Assembly (NCBI RefSeq): GCF_006539165.1
Contig: NZ_BJMM01000003.1
Span: 124,001-188,000 of the forward strand
Source of the DNA: Streptomyces cacaoi
GTDB taxonomy: Bacteria; Actinomycetota; Actinomycetes; Streptomycetales; Streptomycetaceae
DNA: 64,000 nucleotides
Direction: 5' to 3'
The notes below the pieces were generated by a model, which saw only the letters and a list, made by a program, of their open reading frames with translations, was not told the origin of the DNA and did no database searches. How positions within the stretch are numbered: the stretch's first letter is position 1; every line of letters begins with the position of its first letter. Shown here one piece after another: positions 10,168 through 19,307 of the stretch. Both the position numbers and the translations under genes were made by a program.

Positions 10168-10869
10168 GTGCATCTCGACCACCAGGTCACCGACCCCGAG
10201 CGGCACACCCACAGCGCCCCCGCCACCCGGGCCGACGGCAGCCGCCGCGCCCTGCGCATCGGCCTCGGCGGCCCCGTCGGCTCCGGCAAGACCGCGACCG
10301 TCGCCGCGCTGTGCCGCGCCCTGCGCGACCGGCTCTCGCTCGCCGTCGTCACCAACGACATCTACACCAGCGAGGACGCGGCCTTCCTGCTGCGCGAGGC
10401 CGTGCTGCCGCCCGAGCGGATCTCCGCCGTGGAGACCGGCGCCTGCCCGCACACCGCGATCCGCGACGACATCTCCGCCAACCTGGAGGCCGTCGAGGAC
10501 CTGGAGGAGGCCGTCGGTCCGCTCGACCTCGTGCTGGTCGAATCCGGCGGGGACAATCTGACCGCGACCTTCTCCCAGGGGCTGATCGACGCCCAGATCT
10601 TCGTCATCGACGTCGCCGGCGGCGACGACATCCCGCGCAAGGGCGGGCCCGGCGTGAGCACCGCCGATCTGCTGGTCATCAACAAGACCGACCTCGCCCC
10701 GTACGTCGGCTCCGATCTGGAGGGCATGGCCAGGGACGCCAAGGCGCAGCGCGGCGAACTCCCGGTGATCTTCCAGTCGTTGCGTTCCGAGGCCGGTGTC
10801 GGCCCGGTGGCCGACTGGGCGCGCGAGCAGCTCGCCGCCTGGACCGGCGGGGCGGCACCCGCCGCATGA
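10168..10869 (+). CDS. ureG: Urease accessory GTPase UreG
   Basis: A 233-residue SIMIBI GTPase that powers nickel insertion. Visible motifs are the P-loop [12 protein letters not shown], the metal-binding CPH motif in [13 protein letters not shown], the Walker-B-like [11 protein letters not shown] and the [10 protein letters not shown] guanine-specificity motif. The N-terminus has a short His-containing stretch ([15 protein letters not shown]) that may help hold nickel; no separate ureE exists in the operon, so this tail could partly replace it (inference). The GTG at 10168 has GGAGGACCACC upstream. Its stop overlaps the ureD start as ATGA. Confidence 0.96.
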   Translation: MHLDHQVTDPERHTHSAPATRADGSRRALRIGLGGPVGSGKTATVAALCRALRDRLSLAVVTNDIYTSEDAAFLLREAVLPPERISAVETGACPHTAIRDDISANLEAVEDLEEAVGPLDLVLVESGGDNLTATFSQGLIDAQIFVIDVAGGDDIPRKGGPGVSTADLLVINKTDLAPYVGSDLEGMARDAKAQRGELPVIFQSLRSEAGVGPVADWAREQLAAWTGGAAPAA

Positions 10870-11657
10870 CCACCGGTACCGTCCCCCGCGCCCGCCCGTC
10901 GTCCGCGGGCGTGCGCGGCAGCACCCGGATCGTCGCCGCACCCGACGGGTGCGGCGGCACGGCGCTGCCCGTCCGCAGCGGCGACGGACCGCTGGCGCCG
11001 CGCCGCACCCGTGCCGCCGACCCCTCCTGGGCCCGGATCACCCTCGTCGGCGCCATGAGCGCGCCGCTGGGCGGCGACCGGATCGGTGTGGACGTGACGG
11101 CGGAGGCGGGCGCCGCGCTGCGCATCGACAGCACCGCCGCCACGATCGCGCTGCCCGGCCGGATCCCCGAACCGGCGTACTACGACGTGCGGTTGACGCT
11201 CGGCGCGGGCGCCCGGGTGCACTGGCTGCCCGAACCGCTGATCTCCGCCCGGGGCAGCGAGCTGTACCAGAGCCTGCGGGTGGACATGGCGGCCGACGCC
11301 CGTCTCGTGCTGCGCGACGAGCAGGTGCTCGGGCGCACGGCCGAGGAGCCGGGCAGGCTGAGCACCCGGCTGACCGTGCACCGGGCGGGCCGGCCGCTGC
11401 TCGACCAGCAGCTCGACCACGGCCCCGGCGCCCCCGGTTGGGACGGCCCGGCCGTGCTCGGCGGCCACCGCGCCGTGGGGCAGCTCCTCGTCGTCGACCC
11501 GGAGCCGGGCCGGCTGCCCCGGGAGGCGGCCGTGCTGGGGGAGGGCACCGTGCTCACCCCGCTGGCCGGGCCCGGTGTGCTGGTCACCGCCGTCGCATCC
11601 GACGCGTTGCAGCTCAGACGTGCGCTCGACGCCTCGTACACCTTTACGTCTTGGTAA
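10866..11657 (+). CDS. ureD: Urease accessory protein UreD
   Basis: UreD (UreH) is the scaffold that binds apo-urease and carries nickel from the UreFG complex. The 263-residue product shows the family features: a beta-rich fold, [19 protein letters not shown] in the middle (canonical pattern: LPEPLI...G), and [16 protein letters not shown] near the C-terminus. The ATG at 10866 overlaps the ureG stop by 4 bp (ATGA), a clear coupling signal. It is the last gene of the operon; a hairpin follows within 10 bp. Confidence 0.92.
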   Translation: MTTGTVPRARPSSAGVRGSTRIVAAPDGCGGTALPVRSGDGPLAPRRTRAADPSWARITLVGAMSAPLGGDRIGVDVTAEAGAALRIDSTAATIALPGRIPEPAYYDVRLTLGAGARVHWLPEPLISARGSELYQSLRVDMAADARLVLRDEQVLGRTAEEPGRLSTRLTVHRAGRPLLDQQLDHGPGAPGWDGPAVLGGHRAVGQLLVVDPEPGRLPREAAVLGEGTVLTPLAGPGVLVTAVASDALQLRRALDASYTFTSW

Positions 11658-11664
11658 AGAACGT

Positions 11665-11690
11665 CCACCGGCTCTGTCCCCTGCCGGTGG
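11665..11690 (+). terminator. Terminator hairpin after ureD
   Basis: CCACCGG (11665-11671) pairs perfectly with CCGGTGG (11684-11690) across a 12-nt loop, starting 8 bases after the ureD stop. No T-run follows, which is usual in Streptomyces. It separates the urease operon from tap. Confidence 0.6.
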
Positions 11691-11771
11691 TGGCGGAGAA
11701 AGATCCTCCTGACATCCGACGCCACCGGGACGCCGTCGCACAGCGGCGTCAGGACAGAGTGGGGGAACAGC

Positions 11772-13451
11772 GTGAACAGACGGAAGGCGGCCATAGCGGC
11801 CGCCGGCACGATCGCCGCGGGAGCCCTGACGGCGGGCCTGATATCCGTGCCGTCCGCCTTCGCCGACGGCACGGCGGCCGGCGCCGCCAAGGACCGGCGG
11901 CACGGCTCGGCCGAGGCCCGCGGCGTCGCGAAGGCCGCCGCACGGGCGGCCCGCGTCGGCGTCGACTGGAAGGACTGCCCCGCGGACTGGGGCCTGAAGG
12001 CACCCGTGCAGTGCGGCTGGGTGACCGTCCCCGTCGACTACGCCCACCCGGACGGGAAGAAGATCAAGATAGCCGTGGACCGGGCGCGCAGCACCGGCGG
12101 CAAGAGCGAGCGCCAGGGCTCCCTCGTCTACAACCCGGGCGGTCCCGGCGGCTCCGGCCTGGCCTTCCCGAACCGCATCCCCGCCAAGAACCCGCTGTGG
12201 GCCAAGGCGGCCACCGCCTACGACTTCGTCGGCTTCGACCCGCGCGGTGTCGGCCACTCGGCCCCCGTCTCCTGCGCCGACCCGCAGGAGTGGGTCAAGG
12301 GCCCCAAGCCCGACCCGGTGCCCGACGACGAGGCCGACAAGCGGGCCCACCGCAAGGTCGCCGAGGAGTACGCGGACGGCTGCAAGGAGCGCAACGACAA
12401 GGCGCTCATCTCCTCGCTGACCACGCCCAACGCGGCCCGTGACCTCGATGTCATCCGCGCCGCGCTCGGCGACAAGAAGCTCAACTTCCTCGGCGTCTCC
12501 TACGGCACCTACATGGGCGCCGTCTACGCCGAGCTGTTCCCCGGCCACGTCCGCCGCATGATCACCGACAGCGTGGTCAACCCGGCGCCGGACAAGGTCT
12601 GGTACGACGTCAACCTCGACCAGGACATCGCCTTCCAGACCCGCTGGGACGACTGGAAGAAGTGGGTCGCGCGCCACGACGACGTCTACGGCATCGGCTC
12701 CACCCCCGCGAAGGTGGAGACGCAGTGGAAGAAGCTGCGCGCCACCGCGAAGAAGGAGCCCCTCGGCGGCGCCGTCGGCCCCGAGGAGCTGCTGGGCTTC
12801 TTCCAGAGCGCGCCCTACTACGACTCGGCGTGGGCCGAGGTGGCCTCGGCCTGGTCGGCCTACCTCAAGGGCGACGAGAAGCCGCTCGTCGAGGCCGCGG
12901 GCGCCGACCTGTCCGACAAGGCCGGCAACAGGGCGGACGAGAACAGCAACGCCGTCTACACCGCCGTCGAGTGCAACGACGCCAAGTGGCCCCGCGACTG
13001 GCGCACCTGGGACCGGGACAACACCCGGCTGCACGCGAAGTACCCGTTCCTGACCTGGTCCAACGCCTGGATGAACTACCCCTGTGGCGTCTGGCCGTTC
13101 AAGCAGCACAAGCCGACGGACGTCAACACCCGCACGGCGCACCCGGTGCTGATGATCTCCGCGACCCGGGACGCCGCCACGCCGTACCCGGGCGCCGTCG
13201 AACTGCACAAGCGGCTCAAGAACTCCCGCCTCATCACGGAGAAGGACGCCGGCTCGCACGGCATCACGAACCTGAAGAACGACTGCATCAACAAGCGGGT
13301 GGACGCCTATCTGCTGAAGGGCACCACCGACCCGAAGGACGTCACCTGCGGCCCGCACGCGACGCCCGAACCGGAGAAGTCCGCGAAGAAGGCCACCGCG
13401 AAGGCCGAGAGCGCCTCGGCGGCGCTTCCCGCCCTGCCCACGGGCCGGTGA
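11772..13451 (+). CDS. tap: Secreted tripeptidyl aminopeptidase (S33 family, Tap-like)
   Basis: A 559-residue exported serine exopeptidase with the alpha/beta-hydrolase fold that removes N-terminal tripeptides from proteins. Residues 1-31 are a signal peptide ending in PSAFA. The oxyanion region is YNPGGPGGSG (about 120-128), the nucleophile is Ser243 in GVSYGTYMG, and the C-terminal half has ISATRDAATPYPGAV (acid) and DAGSHGITN (histidine), the typical TAP-like C-terminal domain. The GTG at 11772 follows GGGGGAACAGC. Position after the urease operon agrees with tap in S. coelicolor as I recall it. Export plus urease fits nitrogen scavenging. The last 25 residues are a Lys/Ala-rich tail. Confidence 0.94.
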   Translation: MNRRKAAIAAAGTIAAGALTAGLISVPSAFADGTAAGAAKDRRHGSAEARGVAKAAARAARVGVDWKDCPADWGLKAPVQCGWVTVPVDYAHPDGKKIKIAVDRARSTGGKSERQGSLVYNPGGPGGSGLAFPNRIPAKNPLWAKAATAYDFVGFDPRGVGHSAPVSCADPQEWVKGPKPDPVPDDEADKRAHRKVAEEYADGCKERNDKALISSLTTPNAARDLDVIRAALGDKKLNFLGVSYGTYMGAVYAELFPGHVRRMITDSVVNPAPDKVWYDVNLDQDIAFQTRWDDWKKWVARHDDVYGIGSTPAKVETQWKKLRATAKKEPLGGAVGPEELLGFFQSAPYYDSAWAEVASAWSAYLKGDEKPLVEAAGADLSDKAGNRADENSNAVYTAVECNDAKWPRDWRTWDRDNTRLHAKYPFLTWSNAWMNYPCGVWPFKQHKPTDVNTRTAHPVLMISATRDAATPYPGAVELHKRLKNSRLITEKDAGSHGITNLKNDCINKRVDAYLLKGTTDPKDVTCGPHATPEPEKSAKKATAKAESASAALPALPTGR

Positions 13452-13472
13452 CACGCGGCTGAACACCCTGAG

Positions 13473-13504
13473 AAGGGGCGGTCCCCAAGGCGGGGCCGCC
13501 CCTT
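13473..13504. terminator. Bidirectional terminator between tap and the frameshifted epimerase
   Basis: AAGGGGCGGTCCCC pairs with GGGGCCGCCCCTT (one bulged T) across a 5-nt loop, 22 bases after the tap stop and ahead of the convergent gene end at 13531. The AA/TT flanks extend the stem. It can serve both strands. Confidence 0.85.
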
Positions 13505-13530
13505 CCGCGTGTGCCGCGGTGCCTCGCCGC

Positions 13531-14581
13531 TCAGGCGCGCCGGCCGGCCAGCCAGCGGTCCTCCGCGTCGTAGGCGAACAGCTCCGTCGGCTCGTAGGCC
13601 GCCGCCATCTCGGGGAAGGCCACGCGCCAGTCCCGGCCGCGCAGGGTGGCCGCGAGCCACTCCACCGTCCGCGGCAGCGACTCCTCGTACGTGGTCACGG
13701 GCCGGTAGCCCAACTCCGCCTCGGCCGCGGCCATGTCGAACACCAGCGGTTTCGGCAGCGACCAGGGCGTCCGCCCCACCGACGGCTCCGCGGCGGGCGG
13801 CGCCCCCTCCAGCAGTACCGTCTCGCACTCCCAGCCGACGGCGGCGTCGACCGCGCGGGCGATCTCCGCGACGGTGGGCGCCGTCGGATCACCGGCGTTC
13901 AGCACCCGGGAGGCGGGCCGCCGGGCCGCCAGCCGCACCAGTTCGGCGACGTTGTCCACATGCACCGGCTGGAACCGGCTCTCCCCGCCGTGGGCCAGCA
14001 CCCGCACCGGGCGGCCGTCCAGCCACCGTTTGACGAAGTACAGCTCGCGCGGCGTACGGCAGTGCGGCCCGTGCACCGCGCCCGCCCGCAGCAGCGTGAC
14101 CGGCAGCCGCTTGCCGAGCGCCAGCAACTCCCGCTCCAGCAATACCTTTTGCGCCCCGTAGCCCTCGCCGGGCTCCAGCGTCGGCTGCCGCTCGGTGACG
14201 GGCACCGGGTAGTCGGCGCACAGGCCGGGGTCGCTGTGCGCACCGAAGGCGCGCCCCCGCGCGTCGACGTAGACGGCGGCCGACGAGAGCACCACGGCGG
14301 AGCCCACCCGCCCGGCCAGCGCGGCGAGTTGGCGCGTGCTCCCCGGACATCGCCGTCACATCGACCAGCAGCCCCACCCCTTCGCCCACCGCCGCCGCCA
14401 GCGCTTCCGGCTCGTCCCGGTCGAGGGCGAGCGTGCGCACCTCACGCGGCCAGCGCGCGTCGCGTCCGCCGCCGCGCGAGGCCGCCGTCACCTCCCATCC
14501 GTCGGCCACGAGCGCGTGCACCGCCGCCCGCCCGATCTGTCCCGTCGCCCCCACCACCAGTGCCCGTGCGTGATCTGCCAT
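13531..14581 (-). pseudogene. NAD-dependent epimerase/dehydratase with a frameshift
   Basis: The gene reads as an extended SDR sugar-epimerase-like protein in two frames. The N-terminal part (14581 to about 14335) starts MADHARALVVGATGQIGRAA, a Rossmann fold with a GxxGxxG nucleotide motif. The C-terminal part (about 14330 to 13531) continues with VVLSSAAVYVD (catalytic Ser region), GYGAQKVLLE (Tyr-x-x-x-Lys is replaced by Tyr-Gly-Ala-Gln-Lys, which keeps Y and K), LRAGAVHGPH and HVDNVAELV. The frames join at 14331-14337, where a GCGCGC tract seems to have lost one GC. Restoring 2 nt gives one 350-residue protein. This may be a real mutation or an assembly error. Otherwise the gene looks intact. 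Confidence 0.75.
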
Positions 14582-14720
14582 ACCGGGCACGCTACGGGCA
14601 GGGCGAGGGGCGGGCCGGGGTGTTTCGCCCGCGGGGGATTCCGCTGAGAGCGCAGTCCAACGGAGGCCGGGCGTACGGCAGTTGGACGCCGCGCGAGGGT
14701 GGGCTCCGGCACGGGGGAGG

Positions 14721-15443
14721 TCAGGGGCGGGCGCCCCTGCGCCGGGGCCGCAGCCGTCCCCGCTCGGCCGCCTGCGCCGCCTTGGCGTCGGGTGCGTACA
14801 TGTCGACGTACTCCTGGCCGGACAGCCGCATGATCTCGTGGATGATCTCGTCGGTGACGGCCCGCAGCACGGCGCGCTCGCCCTCCAGCCCGGCGAACCG
14901 GGAGAAGTCCAGCGGCTTGCCGAACCGGATGGTCACCGGCCCCGGCCGGGGCAACTTCCGTCCGGGCGGCTGGAGTTCGAAGGTGCCCACCATGGCGCAG
15001 GGCACCACCGGCACACCGGCCTCCAGCGCCATGGACGCCACCCCGACCCGGCCCTTGTAGAGCCGTCCGTCGTGCGAGCGGGTGCCCTCCGGGTAGATGC
15101 CCAGCAGCTCGCCCCTGCGCAGGACGGTCAGGCCCTCCTCGACGGCCGCGCGCCCGGCGCCCTTGCCGGAGCGGTCCACGGGGATCTGTCCGACGCTGCG
15201 GAAGAACGCGGCCGTCAGCCGCCCCTTGAGGCCGGGTCCGGTGAAGTACTCGGCCTTCGCGAGGAAGGTGATGCGCCGGCGGAGGATCGCGGGCATCAGG
15301 AAGTGGTCGGAGAAGGAGAGATGGTTGCCCGCGACGATGGCCGCCCCCCGCTCCGGGATGTGCTCCAGCCCCTGTATCCGCGGCCGGAACAGCAGCCGCA
15401 ACAGCGGCCCCAGCAGTACGTACTTGAGCAGCTGGTAGAACAC
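14721..15443 (-). CDS. 1-acyl-sn-glycerol-3-phosphate acyltransferase (PlsC family)
   Basis: A 240-residue membrane-associated acyltransferase that makes phosphatidic acid from lysophosphatidic acid, or acylates a related glycerolipid. Block I is NHLSFSD (NHx4D catalytic pair, about residues 38-44), block II includes GQIPVDRSG, block III is YPEGTRSHDG and block IV VPVVPCAMVGT. An N-terminal amphipathic segment YQLLKYVLLGPLLRLLF would anchor it in the membrane. The GTG at 15443 has GAGGAGCGC 10 nt upstream; a longer frame lacks a ribosome site. Streptomyces have several paralogues, so the acceptor is uncertain. Confidence 0.9.
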   Translation of the reverse strand: MFYQLLKYVLLGPLLRLLFRPRIQGLEHIPERGAAIVAGNHLSFSDHFLMPAILRRRITFLAKAEYFTGPGLKGRLTAAFFRSVGQIPVDRSGKGAGRAAVEEGLTVLRRGELLGIYPEGTRSHDGRLYKGRVGVASMALEAGVPVVPCAMVGTFELQPPGRKLPRPGPVTIRFGKPLDFSRFAGLEGERAVLRAVTDEIIHEIMRLSGQEYVDMYAPDAKAAQAAERGRLRPRRRGARP

Positions 15444-15540
15444 GCGGGGCGCTCCTCGGGGCAGGCAGGGGGCAGGCAGGAAGCGGGGCCGCCGGTGCCC
15501 GGCGCCGGGAGCGTCAGTGTAGGGCCGCGGGCCCGGCACG

Positions 15541-15882
15541 TCACCGGGCCCGGCGCTCCGCCCGCTGCCCCGCCCCGCCCTTGCGCCGGATCTTGATGGC
15601 GCGCATGTCCGTCACCCCGACCCGGAGCACCCGGTGCGGATGGCCGTGCGCCTCCAGGGCCTCCAGCGCCCGCAGGGTGGCCCAGCCCTCCTCGTCCTCC
15701 TCCTGGCCCGGCGGCGGGGGCGCCACCTGGCAGCGGAAGGTGAACGACGAGAGCCCGGCGTCGCAGGTGAAGGAGCCCGCCTCGGTGTAGCCGGGTACGG
15801 CACCGTCGGTACCGGCCCGCAGCGCGGCCCGGCCGGCGTCGTCGAGCGGGCCGAAGGCCCCTCTGATGGTCACTCTGAACAC
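15541..15882 (-). CDS. Small DUF6204-like protein
   Basis: A 113-residue protein, VFRVTIRGAFGPLDDAGRAA onward, with a beta-rich N-terminal half, FTCDAGLSSFTFRCQV in the middle and a basic C-terminal tail. It resembles the short Streptomyces family called DUF6204, of unknown function; I assign that from memory of the pattern, not by search. The GTG start at 15882 lies 13 bp inside the end of the upstream tetR gene, so the two are translationally coupled and form one unit controlled by the TetR promoter. Confidence 0.7.
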   Translation of the reverse strand: MFRVTIRGAFGPLDDAGRAALRAGTDGAVPGYTEAGSFTCDAGLSSFTFRCQVAPPPPGQEEDEEGWATLRALEALEAHGHPHRVLRVGVTDMRAIKIRRKGGAGQRAERRAR

Positions 15883-16532
15883 GGGTGTTCCTCTCGTGCG
15901 TCGCGGACGGCGTAGGTGAAGGCGCGGGCGCCGAGCTGTTCCTCGACGACGTCGAGGAGGCGCAGCATGTCGGTGGCGATGGAGTCGGGGGAGCGGCCGG
16001 CCGTCACACGCCGGCCGATCTCGGCGAAGACGAGGGAGTGGAACCAGCCGATCTGCCCGGCCACGACGAGCGGTTCGGGATCGTCCGGCTCGGCGCCCGT
16101 CTCCTCGGTGAGCAGGACGGCGAGCGCGTCGGTCATCTGCCGGCCCAGGTCCTCCAGGCGCGCGGTGAGGGTGGGCGCGTTGCGCATCATCTCGAAGACG
16201 GCGCCGAAGCCCTCGGTGAGGCCCAGCTTGGGGTCGTGGTCGCGCAGTTCGTCCCGGAGCCTGCTCAGCACGGCCCGTGCGGGGGAGTCGGCGGGGCCGC
16301 GCTCGCGCACGATGTCGGCGAGGCGCTGGGGGGATGCCTGATCCGGCGGCAGGACGAGGTCCTCCTTGGCCTCGAAGTAGTTGTACAGGGTGTTCACGGA
16401 GACCTCGGCCGCCGCCGCGACCTCGGCGATGGTCACCTTGTCGAAGCCCCGCTCGACGAACAGCCGCATGGCCGTCGCCTGGATCCGCTCCCGCGTCTGT
16501 CGCTTCTTGCGCTCGCGCAGCCCTTCACTCAT
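15870..16532 (-). CDS. TetR-family regulator of the divergent ABC exporter
   Basis: A 220-residue TetR repressor. The N-terminal helix-turn-helix spans about residues 10-55: ERIQATAMRLFVERGFDKVT then VAAAAEVSVNTLYNYFEAKEDLV. The rest is a helical ligand domain. The start ATG at 16532 is preceded by TAGACT (16539-16544) at exactly 6 nt, a consensus -10 box, so the mRNA is predicted to be leaderless; no ribosome site is present. It is divergent from the ABC exporter genes at 16606, only 73 bp away, which is the normal arrangement for a local drug-exporter repressor. Confidence 0.92.
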   Translation of the reverse strand: MSEGLRERKKRQTRERIQATAMRLFVERGFDKVTIAEVAAAAEVSVNTLYNYFEAKEDLVLPPDQASPQRLADIVRERGPADSPARAVLSRLRDELRDHDPKLGLTEGFGAVFEMMRNAPTLTARLEDLGRQMTDALAVLLTEETGAEPDDPEPLVVAGQIGWFHSLVFAEIGRRVTAGRSPDSIATDMLRLLDVVEEQLGARAFTYAVRDAREEHPCSE

Positions 16533-16605
16533 AGGAGAAGTCTAACCGCACTCCAAAACTGAATCGCATTGCATTTCTGTATTCCGCTGTGCTTTCCTCG
16601 TCGCC
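16533..16605. promoter_or_regulatory. Divergent tetR / ABC exporter promoter region
   Basis: A 73-bp gap that is distinctly AT-rich for this genome, especially 16554-16583 (AAAACTGAATCGCATTGCAT then TTCTGTATTC). It holds the TAGACT -10 box of tetR on the minus strand. GAATCGCATTGCATTTC shows partial dyad symmetry and is the likely TetR operator covering both promoters. Confidence 0.6.
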
Positions 16606-17400
<795 letters not shown>

Positions 17401-17513
17401 GCCGCGCCCCACGGCGGCCCGGCCCGGCCCGGCCCGCCCCGTCATCGTCCCTGTCCCCGATCCCCGTCACCGACCCCGCCGGTCCCCGCACCGGCCCGAG
17501 ACCGGACCACACC

Positions 17514-18311
17514 ATGACCACCACGGCACACCCCGCACCCGCACCCACCCGCATCCCCCGGCTGCCCGCCGACACCGCCGTCGTCTTCGGCCGCTGTCTG
17601 CGCGCCACCCTCCGCTCCCGGACGAACCTCCTGTTCGGCATGCTCCAGCCGCTGCTCTTCCTCACCTTCTTCGGGCCGCTGCTCACCCGGCTCGACCTCG
17701 GCGCCGACGGCTCCCCCTGGCAGACGTTCGTCCCCGGCATCCTCGTCCAACTCGCCCTGCTGGGCGGCTCGTTCGTCGGCCTCGGGCTCATCGTCGACCG
17801 CAACCTCGGCGTCGTCGACCGGATGCGGGCCACGCCCGTCGCCCCGCTCGCGCTCCTGCTCGGACGCACCCTGCGCGACGTCGTCCAGCTCGTCGCGCAG
17901 TCCGTGCTGCTGGTGCTGCTCGGCTTCGCGTTCGGCCTGCGCGCCCCGCTGCCCGGTGTGCTCGCCGGCCTCGCCTTCGTCGCCGTCCTGTCCGGCGCCC
18001 TCGCCGCGCTCTCCTACGGACTGGCCGCGCGCCTGCGGACCCCGCCGGAGTTCGCCGCCGTCGCCAACACCGGCGTCATCCCGCTGATGCTGCTCTCCGG
18101 GCTGCTGCTGCCGATGAGCCTCGCCCCGGGCTGGCTGGACGGCCTCTCCCGCGCCGTGCCGTTCCGCTACACCGTCGACGCCGTACGTGAGGTCTTCCGC
18201 GGCCACTACGCGGCCGGGACGGTCGGGCTCGGCGCCGCGGTCACCCTCGCCCTGGCCGCGCTGTGCCTGGCGGCCGCGACCCGGCTGTTCACCCGCGCCG
18301 GCCGCGGCTGA
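17514..18311 (+). CDS. ABC-2 type permease (DrrB-like exporter)
   Basis: The membrane partner of the preceding ATPase, 265 residues with six predicted transmembrane segments: NLLFGMLQPLLFLTFF, FVPGILVQLALLGGSF, VVQLVAQSVLLVLLGFAFG, LAGLAFVAVLSGALAALSY, GVIPLMLLSGLLLPMSLAPG and a C-terminal segment in GLGAAVTLALAALCLAAAT. The PxxLSGxxLP-like segment before AVPFRYTVDAVR is the ABC-2 signature region. The ATG at 17514 gives a family-like length. An alternative ATG at 17397 overlaps the upstream stop and would add a Pro/Arg-rich 39-residue tail; that start would be coupled. Confidence 0.9.
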   Translation: MTTTAHPAPAPTRIPRLPADTAVVFGRCLRATLRSRTNLLFGMLQPLLFLTFFGPLLTRLDLGADGSPWQTFVPGILVQLALLGGSFVGLGLIVDRNLGVVDRMRATPVAPLALLLGRTLRDVVQLVAQSVLLVLLGFAFGLRAPLPGVLAGLAFVAVLSGALAALSYGLAARLRTPPEFAAVANTGVIPLMLLSGLLLPMSLAPGWLDGLSRAVPFRYTVDAVREVFRGHYAAGTVGLGAAVTLALAALCLAAATRLFTRAGRG

Positions 18312-18406
18312 CCGGCGCCGACCGGGCCGCGCCCATGCATGCCGCCCCCGCGCCCCGGGGACCCGGGGACGAGCCGCAACCGACAACCGGAAGGGACGTG
18401 AACCGC

Positions 18407-18946
18407 ATGCGTGCCGCATTTCTCGTCGCACCCGAGGGCGTGGAGCAGGTGGAGCTGACCGACCCGTGGGCAGCGATCAAGGACACCGGGGGCACCCCGG
18501 TGCTCGTCTCGACCACGACCGGCAGCATCCAGGCGTTCGACCACCTGGACAAGGCCGACACCTTCGACATCGACGTGGCCGTCACCGACACCTCCGTCGA
18601 CGACTACGACGCGCTGGTCCTGCCCGGCGGCGTCGCCAACCCCGACGCGCTGCGACTGGACAAGAACGCCGTCGCCTTCGCCCGCGCGTTCTTCGACGCC
18701 GGCAAGCCCGTCGCCGCCATCTGCCACGCGCCCTGGACGCTCGTCGAGGCGGACGTCGTACGCGGCCGGACCCTCACCTCGTGGCCGAGCCTGCGCACCG
18801 ACATCGAGAACGCCGGCGGCACCTGGCGCGACGAGCAGGTCGTCACCTGCAAGGGTGGCCCGAACGTCCTGGTCACCAGCCGCAAGCCGGACGACCTCAA
18901 GGCGTTCGACGCGGCGATGCTCAACGAGTTCGGCACGGCGGGCTGA
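18407..18946 (+). CDS. DJ-1/PfpI family protein
   Basis: A 179-residue cytosolic protein of the PfpI/YhbO/general-stress-18 branch, members of which act as glyoxalase III-like or protein/nucleotide deglycases and protect against carbonyl stress. The nucleophilic cysteine lies in VAAICHAPW (nucleophile elbow), preceded by YDALVLPGGVANPD; the partner glutamate is in APEGVEQVEL. The ATG at 18407 is spaced 10 nt from GGAAGGGA; the nearby GTG at 18398 is too close to that site. It follows the exporter genes by 95 bp on the same strand and may share their transcript. Confidence 0.9.
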   Translation: MRAAFLVAPEGVEQVELTDPWAAIKDTGGTPVLVSTTTGSIQAFDHLDKADTFDIDVAVTDTSVDDYDALVLPGGVANPDALRLDKNAVAFARAFFDAGKPVAAICHAPWTLVEADVVRGRTLTSWPSLRTDIENAGGTWRDEQVVTCKGGPNVLVTSRKPDDLKAFDAAMLNEFGTAG

Positions 18947-18979
18947 GCGCCCGCCGCCCCACCTCCCGCTGGTCTCCCG

Positions 18980-19186
18980 CTAGCCGCGGGTCGCCAGCAC
19001 ACCCAGCGTGAGCAGCCCCAGGACCACCCACAGGAACCACAGCCAGCCGCTGCCGCCCAGCGCCACGGTGTAGGCCGTGGCCACCACCAGGCCGGTCAGC
19101 GTGCAGGCGGTCATCGCCTTCGCCGAAGCCGGCATGCGCGAGGTCCTGGGCACTCTGGGCGTTTTCGGTGTCGGGCTCCCTGGCAT
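18980..19186 (-). CDS. Small membrane protein with two transmembrane helices
   Basis: A 68-residue protein of unknown function. The N-terminal 28 residues are basic and soluble (MPGSPTPKTPRVPRTSRMP). Two hydrophobic helices follow, TACTLTGLVVATAYTVAL and GWLWFLWVVLGLLTLGVLA, with a short turn between. The ATG at 19186 has a strong GGAGGGTGG ribosome site 8 nt upstream. It is convergent with the DJ-1 gene, with only 33 bp between the stops, and lies downstream of a strong terminator for ctaG, so it must have its own promoter. Confidence 0.75.
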   Translation of the reverse strand: MPGSPTPKTPRVPRTSRMPASAKAMTACTLTGLVVATAYTVALGGSGWLWFLWVVLGLLTLGVLATRG

Positions 19187-19243
19187 GAGAACCACCCTCC
19201 TCCCGGCGGCCCCGGGACGGCACGGGTCGCGCACACAGACACA

Positions 19244-19284
19244 GGGGCCGCGGCCGGGTCCCATGGTCCCCCGGCCGCGGCCCC
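19244..19284 (-). terminator. Strong terminator after the CtaG-like gene
   Basis: GGGGCCGCGGCCGGG (19244-19258) and CCCGGCCGCGGCCCC (19270-19284) form a perfect 15-bp stem with an 11-nt loop, 23 bases past the stop of the CtaG-like gene. It is the longest perfect hairpin noticed in the window. Confidence 0.9.
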
Positions 19285-19307
19285 TCGCGCTACCGCACAG
19301 GTCCGCG

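Noticed and set aside
9348..10865. Very long open frame covering ureF and ureG on the plus strand, in frame with ureD
   Set aside because: It is an Arg/Pro-rich shadow frame produced by high GC. The true ureD begins at 10866; the upstream part overlaps well-supported ureF and ureG.
10362..13466. A 1034-codon minus-strand frame opposite ureG, ureD and tap
   Set aside because: It lies antisense to three genes with complete family motifs; composition (Gly/Val/Arg) is typical for GC-rich antisense frames.
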